Shown one piece after another: positions 1 to 4,971 of a stretch of DNA of 9,668 bases (the stretch's first letter is position 1; every line of letters starts with the position of its first letter). Where the stretch lies: contig MNZO01000052.1 of the NCBI GenBank assembly GCA_001873665.1, forward strand, positions 1 to 9,668. Direction: 5' to 3'. The position numbers and the translations under genes were made by a program. This DNA comes from Candidatus Shapirobacteria bacterium CG2_30_35_20. GTDB lineage: Bacteria > Patescibacteriota > Microgenomatia > UBA12405. The notes beneath the pieces are model-generated. The model worked only from the letters and a program-made list of their open reading frames with translations, searched no databases and was not told the DNA's origin.

Positions 1-107
1 TAGTGGTTAATCGTTTTCCCCGATTCAATCAAAGATTTTAAATCCTCACTGACCAGCACTTCCTGACAATTACGAGTAATCAATTTCATTTTTTCTTCTG
101 TAGTCAT
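1..107 (-). CDS. tyrS: Tyrosyl-tRNA synthetase, archaeal/eukaryotic type, N-terminal fragment
   Basis: Only the first 35 codons are present; the gene runs off the left edge of the window. TyrRS is a cytoplasmic enzyme that charges tRNA-Tyr with tyrosine using ATP. The visible start, MTTEEKMKLITRNCQEVL followed by a charged SEDLKSLIESGK helix, matches the beginning of archaeal-type TyrRS (an acidic start, then an IxRNxxEVxxEEEL-like helix before the YIGFEPSGxxHLGH signature). The usual bacterial type starts differently. The signature itself lies outside the window, so identity rests on this N-terminal helix plus context. That context is strong: the gene is last in an operon led by a T-box and containing tRNA-Tyr. 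The ATG at 105-107 lies 14 bases after the stop of the preceding gene, and no Shine-Dalgarno sequence is visible. Recognition is from memory of the family. Confidence 0.85.
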   Translation of the reverse strand, partial: MTTEEKMKLITRNCQEVLVSEDLKSLIESGKTINH

Positions 108-121
108 ATGTGAATTATAAA

Positions 122-1090
122 CTAATTTTCTTTCATCCAGCTACCAATGTTTCTAAATATCGCCATTGATGGATTCCCACTTTTTTCAAATGCATCCATT
201 TCTAATTCAACTCCTCCCAATCTGGTAGTACTACAAATAAAAATTGGATCAAGTATATTTTCTTTAAAACTTTTTTTATGCATCTCTTTAAACATTTTTG
301 GTAACACTACTCCGTCAGCTGTGCATTGTGCTAGCATAAATCTAACTCGATTCCATACTGTTTCTGCGCTTTTTATTGTCTGAAATCCTGTGGTCACAAA
401 CGGTGTATCAGCCGTCAGTTTTAAATGTTTAATAAATAAATCAAAAGTTTGTGTGTTTGGGTCTAAACATTCTAATTCCACTTTTTTTAATTCATCTTCG
501 TGTTTTAAATTTGCTTTACCTGCTTGCATTAACACGTTTGATTGTAATCTTACTTTTGGTACTTTAAATTTAGTCTTTTGAAATTCTCCCGGACGATCAC
601 CATCAAAATTTAAAAATGCTTGTGAGATATTTTTTGCTGAAATAGACGCAATTTCTTGCCACTTGTCGACATTAGTAAACATTTTATTCGCCCCATTTTC
701 CAATACATCAGCAAAAACTAACATTGTTTCTAATGGCACCCCCAAAGTCTCAAAAGTTAATTTATTTAGATCAAACAATTCTTCAATAAATAAATTTAAT
801 CTCTGATTGTCACAAGTCAACTGAACAAGTTCACGAGTTTGTCCTTTATCATTTGGCGATTTGAGATTATTTATTGCTGGACAAAGCGAAATAATAATTG
901 GGATGGGACAATTATTTTTTAAGGATTGTTCAATAGTATCAATAATTGTTTCAACTTTCCTCGGCGGAAAAATACATATTTTACTTATATTTTCCCACCA
1001 ATTTTGTACAGGGCTATTATCAATCAGGTCGATACGGGTATTAACCGTATCCAATTGTTTAATTGTATTCATAGTTTCATTTGTAAACAT
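122..1090 (-). CDS. Conserved-looking protein of unknown function in the tyrosine T-box operon
   Basis: I do not recognise this protein. The reading frame extends upstream to an ATG at 1130-1132, but that codon lies inside the tRNA-Tyr gene. I therefore take the ATG at 1088-1090 (322 residues, starting MFTNETMNTIK); the ATG at 1070-1072 is also possible. It looks like a soluble enzyme-sized protein, with no signal peptide or membrane segments. Distinctive stretches include NWWENI near the N-terminus, a hydrophobic strand PIPIIISLCPAI, the acidic segment MLVFADVLENGANKMF, CTADGVVLPKMF, and a C-terminal STTRLGGVELEMDAFEKSG. The last three have the polar and glycine pattern of an active site, which is inference. 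It sits between tRNA-Tyr and the TyrRS gene, 14 bases upstream of the latter, so it should be induced on tyrosine starvation. A role in tyrosine supply, tyrosine use or tRNA-Tyr metabolism is a guess from context only. Confidence 0.8.
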   Translation of the reverse strand: MFTNETMNTIKQLDTVNTRIDLIDNSPVQNWWENISKICIFPPRKVETIIDTIEQSLKNNCPIPIIISLCPAINNLKSPNDKGQTRELVQLTCDNQRLNLFIEELFDLNKLTFETLGVPLETMLVFADVLENGANKMFTNVDKWQEIASISAKNISQAFLNFDGDRPGEFQKTKFKVPKVRLQSNVLMQAGKANLKHEDELKKVELECLDPNTQTFDLFIKHLKLTADTPFVTTGFQTIKSAETVWNRVRFMLAQCTADGVVLPKMFKEMHKKSFKENILDPIFICSTTRLGGVELEMDAFEKSGNPSMAIFRNIGSWMKEN

Positions 1091-1111
1091 AAAATAATTA
1101 ATATTTACCAG

Positions 1112-1194
1112 TGCCGGGGAAGGGGTTTGCACCCTTGAAGGCTTGCGCCAGCTGTTTTACAGACAGCTCCAATAGGCTACTCTGGCACCCCGAC
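1112..1194 (-). tRNA. tRNA-Tyr (anticodon GUA), type II with long variable arm
   Basis: The minus strand folds into a complete class II tRNA of 83 bases without an encoded CCA. The acceptor is GTCGGGG with CCCCGGC (one G-T pair), and the discriminator is A73. The D stem is CCAG/TTGG around a 9-base loop. The anticodon stem GCTGT/ACAGC carries loop CTGTAAA, giving anticodon GTA. The variable arm is a GGC/GCC stem capped by a GCAA tetraloop. The T stem is AAGGG/CCCTT with loop TGCAAAC. A long variable arm with GUA and A73 is the bacterial tRNA-Tyr pattern. Oddities: the T loop has G where U55 (pseudouridine) is expected, and the D loop has AG where G18G19 is expected. The gene begins about 10 bases after the T-box terminator, so its transcription depends on readthrough. 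It must then be cut out of the mRNA at both ends, and CCA added afterwards. Confidence 0.95.
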
Positions 1195-1204
1195 TTGTTA
1201 AACC

Positions 1205-1258
1205 AAAAAGCCCCCGCCATAATCCAAATAATTAAATATTCGGACTAGGGCGAGGGCT
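1205..1258 (-). terminator. T-box-controlled intrinsic terminator
   Basis: On the minus strand AGCCCTCGCC (1258-1249) pairs with GGCGGGGGCT (1218-1209), leaving one T-G pair in ten. An inner helix, TCCGAATA with TATTTGGA, extends the hairpin, and a run of five T (1209-1205) follows. The 5' arm overlaps the antiterminator helix, so the two folds exclude one another. This is the decision point for expression of tRNA-Tyr, the unknown protein and TyrRS. Confidence 0.95.
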
Positions 1259-1440
1259 ATTCGCGGTACCACCTAGTTTTGTAAATAAAAAATCCTGTCA
1301 TAACGGGATTAATAATATTTACCTTATTATCGAGTATTTGCTATGCAGTGTTTACTCTATCTCTATTTAGGGAGATCCCTCACTGATTTTGTCAGTATGC
1401 TAAAAGGGTGTATTATGTCCTCTTTCGCGTTCCAATGTTG
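1205..1440 (-). promoter_or_regulatory. T-box riboswitch leader, probably tyrosine-specific
   Basis: A T-box leader binds a specific tRNA and reads its charging state; uncharged tRNA stabilises an antiterminator so that the downstream genes are transcribed. The conserved T-box core, AGGTGGTACCGCG, is at 1262-1274 on the minus strand. Its UGGU (1271-1268) can pair with the 3' end ACCA, which fits the A73 discriminator of the adjacent tRNA-Tyr. A 6-bp helix, ACTAGG (1277-1272) with CCTAGT (1249-1244), closes the antiterminator and competes for base 1249 with the terminator. A probable Stem III (AATCC/GGATT) is at 1291-1310. The upstream Stem I region holds short hairpins, including ACTGA/TCAGT, but does not show an obvious canonical Stem I. 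The UAC specifier therefore cannot be placed with confidence; UAC triplets occur at two or three sites. Tyrosine specificity is inferred from the operon content. Confidence 0.93.
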
Positions 1441-1445
1441 AGGTT

Positions 1446-1473
1446 AGTATACCACCACAATATATTTTGTCAA
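1446..1473 (-). promoter_or_regulatory. Sigma70-type promoter of the tyrosine T-box operon
   Basis: On the minus strand there is a perfect -35 TTGACA (1473-1468), a 16-base spacer, and -10 TATACT (1451-1446). Transcription would start near 1439-1440, directly before the T-box leader. It is divergent from the promoter of the BRO-N gene 24 bases away. Confidence 0.85.
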
Positions 1474-1496
1474 GGCCTATAATAAAAAACTTACAA

Positions 1497-1525
1497 TTGA
1501 CTTCGTACAAACTTCGGCATAATAT
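1497..1525 (+). promoter_or_regulatory. Promoter of the BRO-N gene, apparently leaderless
   Basis: The -35 is TTGACT (1497-1502), the spacer is exactly 17 bases, and the -10 is TAATAT (1520-1525). Only five bases separate the -10 from the ATG at 1531, so the expected transcription start falls on or within a base or two of the start codon. No ribosome-binding site can fit. Confidence 0.8.
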
Positions 1526-1530
1526 TAGTT

Positions 1531-2130
1531 ATGGATACAAAAATTGCAATATTTAAAGGTAATGAAGTTAGAAAAATAATCTATCAAAATGAGTGGTGGT
1601 TTTCAGTAATTGATGTAATCGAAGTGTTGACCAATAACGACCGACCACGAAAATATTGGAGTGACTTAAAAACCAAACTACAAAAAGAGGGTTATGTTGA
1701 AGTGTCCGAAAAAATCGGACAGTTGAAAATGCTGGCATCTGATGACAAAATGCGTAAAACCGATTGTGCCAATACTGAGGGTATGTTTCGTATTATTCAA
1801 TCAATACCTAGTCCCAAGGCTGAACCATTTAAACGCTGGCTGGCCAAGGTCGGATTTGAAAGGATTAAAAAAGTCAAAGGTTTAAAATGCGAAAACCTAC
1901 GTGATCACATGGATGATTTTGAACTAATTTTTACCATGTTAGGTGAGCGATCAACTACTGAAATTCACAAAATCGAGAATTCTCAAGGTATTAATAAATT
2001 AAAAAGTGATTCTCGTCGTGGAGGCGAAATTGCCATGGTGGCTCGCAAACGACTTGAGAAAGAAACAGGTCAATCGGTCATCAATCCTAAAAACTTTTTA
2101 TCACTAAAAAATAAAAATAGAGCTCTATAA
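1531..2130 (+). CDS. BRO-N / DinD-like (phage antirepressor family) DNA-binding protein
   Basis: The 199-residue protein has a BRO-N domain over roughly residues 5-115. It shows the typical opening (IAIFKGNEVRKIIYQNEWWFSVIDVIEVL), then the 'DRPRKYWSDLK' stretch and the 'TDCANTEGMFRIIQSIPSPKAEPFKRWLA' motif, the last written here only as a family hallmark. The C-terminal part, with LRDHMDDFELIFTMLGE, a TTEI segment and VARKRLEKETGQ, resembles the C-terminus of DNA-damage-inducible protein D. BRO-N proteins occur in phage antirepressors and viral regulators and bind DNA; DinD inhibits RecA in E. coli. Stand-alone copies are common in small bacterial genomes, and the role here is unknown. It is transcribed from a leaderless promoter, with the mutase-like gene following 6 bases after its stop. 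It may be phage-derived, but no other phage genes are visible nearby. Confidence 0.85.
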   Translation: MDTKIAIFKGNEVRKIIYQNEWWFSVIDVIEVLTNNDRPRKYWSDLKTKLQKEGYVEVSEKIGQLKMLASDDKMRKTDCANTEGMFRIIQSIPSPKAEPFKRWLAKVGFERIKKVKGLKCENLRDHMDDFELIFTMLGERSTTEIHKIENSQGINKLKSDSRRGGEIAMVARKRLEKETGQSVINPKNFLSLKNKNRAL

Positions 2131-2136
2131 TCAATT
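2126..2136 (+). promoter_or_regulatory. Possible internal -10 element before the mutase-like gene
   Basis: A perfect TATAAT (2126-2131) overlaps the stop codon of the BRO-N gene and is followed by CAATT and the ATG at 2137. The arrangement is the same as in front of the enolase gene (TATAAT-AAATT-ATG). No good -35 is visible, so this may be coincidence or a weak internal leaderless promoter. Confidence 0.4.
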
Positions 2137-2703
2137 ATGGCCACAATATATCTTTTTCGTCACGGACAAACAGAATTTAATCGCGACAAACGTTTTACTG
2201 GTGATGCCGAATCAAAACTAACTTCAGTCGGTATTCAACAAGCCCGATGGATAGGCAAATTATTACAGTTCAAAAAAATTCAAATTGCCTACCATACTCA
2301 CTTGTCTCGTTCTATTGATACCTTATTTGAAATTACTCGTTGGCATCCCGAGTGTCAACAAAATATTGTTGACGATCGCATTATTGAACGTAGTTATGGC
2401 GAATTACAAACTTTATACCATACTGATGTTATAAAATTTTACGGGCTAGAACAATATAAAAAATGGCATCGTGGATGGGATGAAAAAGCCCCACGAGGAG
2501 AATCTTTTGCTGATGTAGAACTAAGAGTACAAAGTTTTATTAACGATTTACATGATAAATATCACGACAAAAATATTGGAATAGCGATATCTGCTCACGG
2601 CAACAGCATTCGTTTATTTCGAAAAATTTTCGAAAAAGCCACCATCAATCAAGCCACCTCTTGGGTCATTCCATTTGACCAATATTTTGAGTACGGGATT
2701 TAA
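2137..2703 (+). CDS. Histidine phosphatase, probably cofactor-dependent phosphoglycerate mutase (GpmA-like)
   Basis: The protein (188 residues) belongs to the phosphoglycerate mutase branch of histidine phosphatases. It starts with IYLFRHGQTEFN, which holds the RHG catalytic histidine phosphorylated in the reaction. The FTGDAESKLTSVGIQQA segment matches the family's GWxDxxLTxxGxxxA. ERSYGELQ matches the ERHYGxLQ signature with its catalytic glutamate, PRGESFADVELRV is the usual GES...R element, and AHGNSIR carries the second catalytic histidine. These details favour dPGM (3-phosphoglycerate to 2-phosphoglycerate in glycolysis) over a general phosphatase. It is much shorter than E. coli GpmA (about 250), lacking part of the mid-region and the C-terminal tail. 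Enolase, the next glycolytic step, lies nearby on the opposite strand, which supports a glycolytic role. A phosphatase with another substrate cannot be excluded. Confidence 0.85.
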   Translation: MATIYLFRHGQTEFNRDKRFTGDAESKLTSVGIQQARWIGKLLQFKKIQIAYHTHLSRSIDTLFEITRWHPECQQNIVDDRIIERSYGELQTLYHTDVIKFYGLEQYKKWHRGWDEKAPRGESFADVELRVQSFINDLHDKYHDKNIGIAISAHGNSIRLFRKIFEKATINQATSWVIPFDQYFEYGI

Positions 2704-2709
2704 ACGATT

Positions 2710-2842
2710 CGTCATTGCGCGACAGTCCGCCTATGGCGGAAGGAGTCTTCGACGAAGCAATCTCGTTTCGATCAGCACAGCGCTTTCTAAATTCCAACAA
2801 GATTGCCACGTCGCCATTGTATATTTGCTCCTCGCAATGACG
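2710..2842. repeat. 133-bp palindromic intergenic repeat element (MITE-like)
   Basis: The element is bounded by perfect 10-bp inverted repeats, CGTCATTGCG (2710-2719) and CGCAATGACG (2833-2842). Nested inside are GCAATCT (2757-2763) with AGATTGC (2800-2806) and a small hairpin TCCGCC-TAT-GGCGGA (2726-2740). It is visibly richer in G+C than its surroundings. Sequences of the form CGTCATTGCGxG...GCAATCT are familiar dispersed repeats in many bacterial genomes; that is from memory and copy number here cannot be seen. It fills nearly the whole gap between two convergent genes, ending 2 bases before the glycosyltransferase stop, so its RNA could fold and act as a transcription end for either strand. 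It has no coding capacity of its own. Confidence 0.75.
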
Positions 2843-2844
2843 TG

Positions 2845-3639
2845 TTACCTAGCTTTCTGTTGTAATTCCCACAACTTGGCATAAATAATAAAAGTATCAA
2901 ACATTTCAAATATAATAGAAATCCACCCTACCGTTCCATCTTTCCATTTCGATTGTTTTATTGCTCTCTCCCAAAATTTTGTCAACATCATCCTCGGGAA
3001 CCGCCACCAGTATACCTTGGGGTGATTATTTTCAAACAAAGCCTGCGCTTCCATATCAGTCCAACTGTTAGTTTTATCCACCATCGAATGTAAATCACGG
3101 TGTGTAAAATGTAATAAAGCATTTTTTAAATATCCCATCTCACCCTTTATAATTGGTTCCTCGTGCAAAATTCCCGTAAATCCAGCAAAATCTTTCCGCA
3201 AAAATAATCGTTTTACGTAATCAGGGTAACTATTTCCATATCTCACCCTTTTCCCCAAAAAATGATTCACCCTCGGTATTACATAATATGAAATTTTTTC
3301 TGTCCTCTGTCCTCTGTCCTCTGTTATCATTTTTAATATTTCATTTTTTAATTCCTCTGTTACTACTTCATCGACATCCACATACAAAATCCAATCACCC
3401 GTGGCTAATTTATAACCCATATTTCGCCACTTAGTAAAATTTTTATTGTATTCATCAGTTGTTTCTGTAATTTTAATTTTAGGAATTATCTTTTTCGCTA
3501 TTTCTTTTATTTTTGCCGTTGAATTGGCCATTACCAAAATATTTTCATCAGCAAATTTACACGACTCAAGACATGATTGAATCAAACTTTCTTCATTTCC
3601 TACCATTACTATTATTGATAGTTTTACCTTATTTTTCAT
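2845..3639 (-). CDS. Family 2 glycosyltransferase (WaaE/KdtX-like)
   Basis: The 264-residue protein has a GT-A fold pattern. The N-terminal strand KLSIIVMVGNEE and CLESCKFADENILV match the family's SVVIxTxNEExxIxxCLES...ADEIIVVD. TGDWILYVDVDEVV (DVDE at 88-91) is the metal and nucleotide-sugar DXD site. A FTGILHEEP segment near residue 160 matches the acceptor-side xxGxxHExP of WaaE-type enzymes. It would transfer a sugar from a nucleotide donor onto a cell-envelope glycan or lipid; the substrate is unknown. No transmembrane segment is obvious. The usual VVDSxSTD motif is replaced by VMANSTAK, so the first donor-binding aspartate is missing. A heptamer array inserts an EDRGQRTE segment near residue 108. 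Its start overlaps the enolase stop by 11 bases, so the two are co-transcribed and probably translationally coupled. Confidence 0.87.
   Translation of the reverse strand: MKNKVKLSIIVMVGNEESLIQSCLESCKFADENILVMANSTAKIKEIAKKIIPKIKITETTDEYNKNFTKWRNMGYKLATGDWILYVDVDEVVTEELKNEILKMITEDRGQRTEKISYYVIPRVNHFLGKRVRYGNSYPDYVKRLFLRKDFAGFTGILHEEPIIKGEMGYLKNALLHFTHRDLHSMVDKTNSWTDMEAQALFENNHPKVYWWRFPRMMLTKFWERAIKQSKWKDGTVGWISIIFEMFDTFIIYAKLWELQQKAR
3299..3324. repeat. Heptamer tandem array inside the glycosyltransferase gene
   Basis: Plus-strand unit TCTGTCC is repeated 3.7 times without a mismatch. Read on the coding strand it gives GACAGAG-type units translated as an EDRGQRT-like peptide (residues about 106-114). 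Three units are 21 bases, or seven codons, so the peptide period is seven residues. Confidence 0.9.
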
Positions 3640-4906
3640 TCATTTCTTCTTCAATTCTCATTAATCGATTATATTTTTCTACCCTCTCCCCTCGAGTTGG
3701 ACCAACTTTAATATATTCACTACCAACAGCGACAGCCAGATCCACCATAAACGTATCATTTGTTTCCCCGCCACCTCGGTGTGATGTAATTGTCCAAAAA
3801 TTATTAGCAATCGCCAGCTTACAACATTCTATAGTCTCGGTCACCGTACCCGCTTGATTTAATTTAATTAAAATTGCATTAGCTGCCTTTTTCTCAATCG
3901 CTTCTTGCCAAATTCTGGTGTTAGTTACTGTCAAATCATCGGCAATTAGTGGAAACTTACCGCCAATTTTTTCCAACAAAATCGGCCAACTTTCCCAATC
4001 AAATTCTGACAGCATATCTTCCCAGCTTACAAACGGATATTTTCCTATCCATTTTGCATAATATTTAATCAATTCCTCAGAATTTAAAGTTTTATTTTCA
4101 ATTCGTAATTCGTAATTCGTAATTCGTAATTCTGAATTTGTCTTTGCAAATTCAGACGCAGCAGCGTCCAGTGAGATACCACAGTCGATATCAGGAGAAT
4201 ATCCTGCGGCGACGATGGCTTCCACCAAATACTCCATCGGTTTTTCATTCGATGTAACGCCAGACGGTGCAAATGCCCCTTCATTTCCAACATTTATTGA
4301 CAGTTTTTCTCTTTTTAAAATCTTTTTCAATGCCTGATAAATTTCCATTTCCATTCGTACATTTTTACCAGCCGTTTTGTTACCCAGTGCCGACACACAA
4401 TATTCTTGCAAGTCGGTTGTCAAGTCGGCATGTTTTCCACCTTCAATCATTACTACCATTGGTTTGGGTAATTTAACAATTTCAGCTAAATTAAATTTTT
4501 GATTTAAGTATTTATAGAGTGATACTTTTTCATCGTTGGCTTGTGCTCTAGCGACCGCCATTGATACCCCCAAAATTGCGTTACCACCAAATTTCGCTAA
4601 ATTAGGAGTCCCATCGGCCTCTATCATTTTATTATCTATATTTTGTTGTTCACCCGCTTCCATCCCCACCACCAATTGAGACAATATTTTATTGACAATT
4701 TCCACCGCCATTTTCATCCCTCTACCTCCGTATCTTTTTACATCTTTGTCCAATAGTACCGTCGCTTCCTTACTTCCTGCCGACGCCCCATAGCTGACCG
4801 ATGCCTCTCCTACAGCGCCAGAATCTAGAGTTACCGTTACCTGCAGACTTGGTTCACCCCCCGATGCCAATATCTCCCTCGCCTTTACTGTTTTTATTAT
4901 TGCCAT
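3629..4906 (-). CDS. eno: Enolase (phosphopyruvate hydratase), divergent
   Basis: Enolase converts 2-phosphoglycerate to phosphoenolpyruvate in glycolysis, in the cytoplasm, using Mg2+. The length (425) is normal. Conserved elements in order are the GASAGSKEA loop with S42, the FGGNAILGVSMA helix, GGKHAD with H159, E168, and GNEGAFAP with E209. These are followed by metal ligands D247 (LDAAASEF), E296 (WEDML) and D323 (DDLTVTN), catalytic K348 (LIKLNQAGTVTET), SHRGGGET, K400 and the RxxKYNRLMRIEE tail. All core catalytic and metal residues are therefore present. Several signatures differ: the N-terminal DSRGNPT is ASGGEPS, GDEGG is GNEGA, and SHRSGET has a changed and lengthened loop. A heptamer array encodes part of the loop at residues 258-269. 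The gene is transcribed from an apparently leaderless promoter and overlaps the glycosyltransferase downstream. Confidence 0.95.
   Translation of the reverse strand: MAIIKTVKAREILASGGEPSLQVTVTLDSGAVGEASVSYGASAGSKEATVLLDKDVKRYGGRGMKMAVEIVNKILSQLVVGMEAGEQQNIDNKMIEADGTPNLAKFGGNAILGVSMAVARAQANDEKVSLYKYLNQKFNLAEIVKLPKPMVVMIEGGKHADLTTDLQEYCVSALGNKTAGKNVRMEMEIYQALKKILKREKLSINVGNEGAFAPSGVTSNEKPMEYLVEAIVAAGYSPDIDCGISLDAAASEFAKTNSELRITNYELRIENKTLNSEELIKYYAKWIGKYPFVSWEDMLSEFDWESWPILLEKIGGKFPLIADDLTVTNTRIWQEAIEKKAANAILIKLNQAGTVTETIECCKLAIANNFWTITSHRGGGETNDTFMVDLAVAVGSEYIKVGPTRGERVEKYNRLMRIEEEMNEK
4101..4132. repeat. Heptamer tandem array inside the enolase gene
   Basis: Plus-strand unit ATTCGTA is repeated four times perfectly, plus a partial fifth (ATTC). 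On the coding strand GAATTAC units are read as SELRITNYELRI (residues about 258-269), in the loop between the D247 strand and the helix before E296. E. coli enolase has an unrelated surface loop of similar size at this point. Confidence 0.92.
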
Positions 4907-4911
4907 AATTT

Positions 4912-4938
4912 ATTATAGCGTAATTTAGTTCTTGACAA
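4912..4938 (-). promoter_or_regulatory. Enolase promoter, apparently leaderless, sharing its -35 with the VapBC promoter
   Basis: On the minus strand the -10 is a perfect TATAAT (4917-4912), followed by AAATT and the ATG at 4906. The transcription start should fall at the start codon. The best -35 is TTGTCA (4938-4933) with a short 15-base spacer. This overlaps the plus-strand TTGACA (4932-4937) of the toxin-antitoxin promoter, so the two promoters are back to back on one -35 region. Confidence 0.75.
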
Positions 4939-4961
4939 TATAATTCCACATGATGTAACAT
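4932..4961 (+). promoter_or_regulatory. VapBC promoter
   Basis: The -35 is a perfect TTGACA (4932-4937), the spacer is 18 bases, and the -10 is probably TAACAT (4956-4961). The expected transcription start lies at or next to the ATG at 4968, so the message is probably leaderless. The -10 is buried in the palindromic operator described separately. Confidence 0.7.
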
Positions 4962-4971
4962 TACATCATGT
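4948..4971. promoter_or_regulatory. Palindromic operator of the toxin-antitoxin pair
   Basis: A perfect inverted repeat has 11-base arms, ACATGATGTAA (4948-4958) and TTACATCATGT (4961-4971), around a 2-base centre. It covers the -10 box and the antitoxin start codon (4968-4970). Binding by the ribbon-helix-helix antitoxin, alone or with the toxin, would block RNA polymerase. Autorepression of this kind is standard for VapBC systems; the assignment here rests on position and symmetry. Confidence 0.85.

Noticed and set aside
122..1090. Possible relation of the unknown protein to the DIT1/PvcA isonitrile synthase family
   Set aside because: A PIPIIISLCPAIN-then-KSPNDKG stretch loosely recalls the family's PAFPFKSPN segment, but no other family motif was found. 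The likeness is too short to support a function.
1091..1132. Upstream start codon (1130-1132) extending the unknown protein by 14 residues
   Set aside because: It lies inside the tRNA-Tyr gene, whose full cloverleaf is present; the start at 1088-1090 is 21 bases beyond the tRNA 3' end.
2675..2884. Open frame across the palindromic repeat
   Set aside because: It is made mostly of the repeat element and the antisense end of the glycosyltransferase gene; no start signals or protein family are recognisable.
4101..4132. CRISPR-like array
   Set aside because: The repeats are contiguous 7-base units without spacers and lie within a coding sequence.
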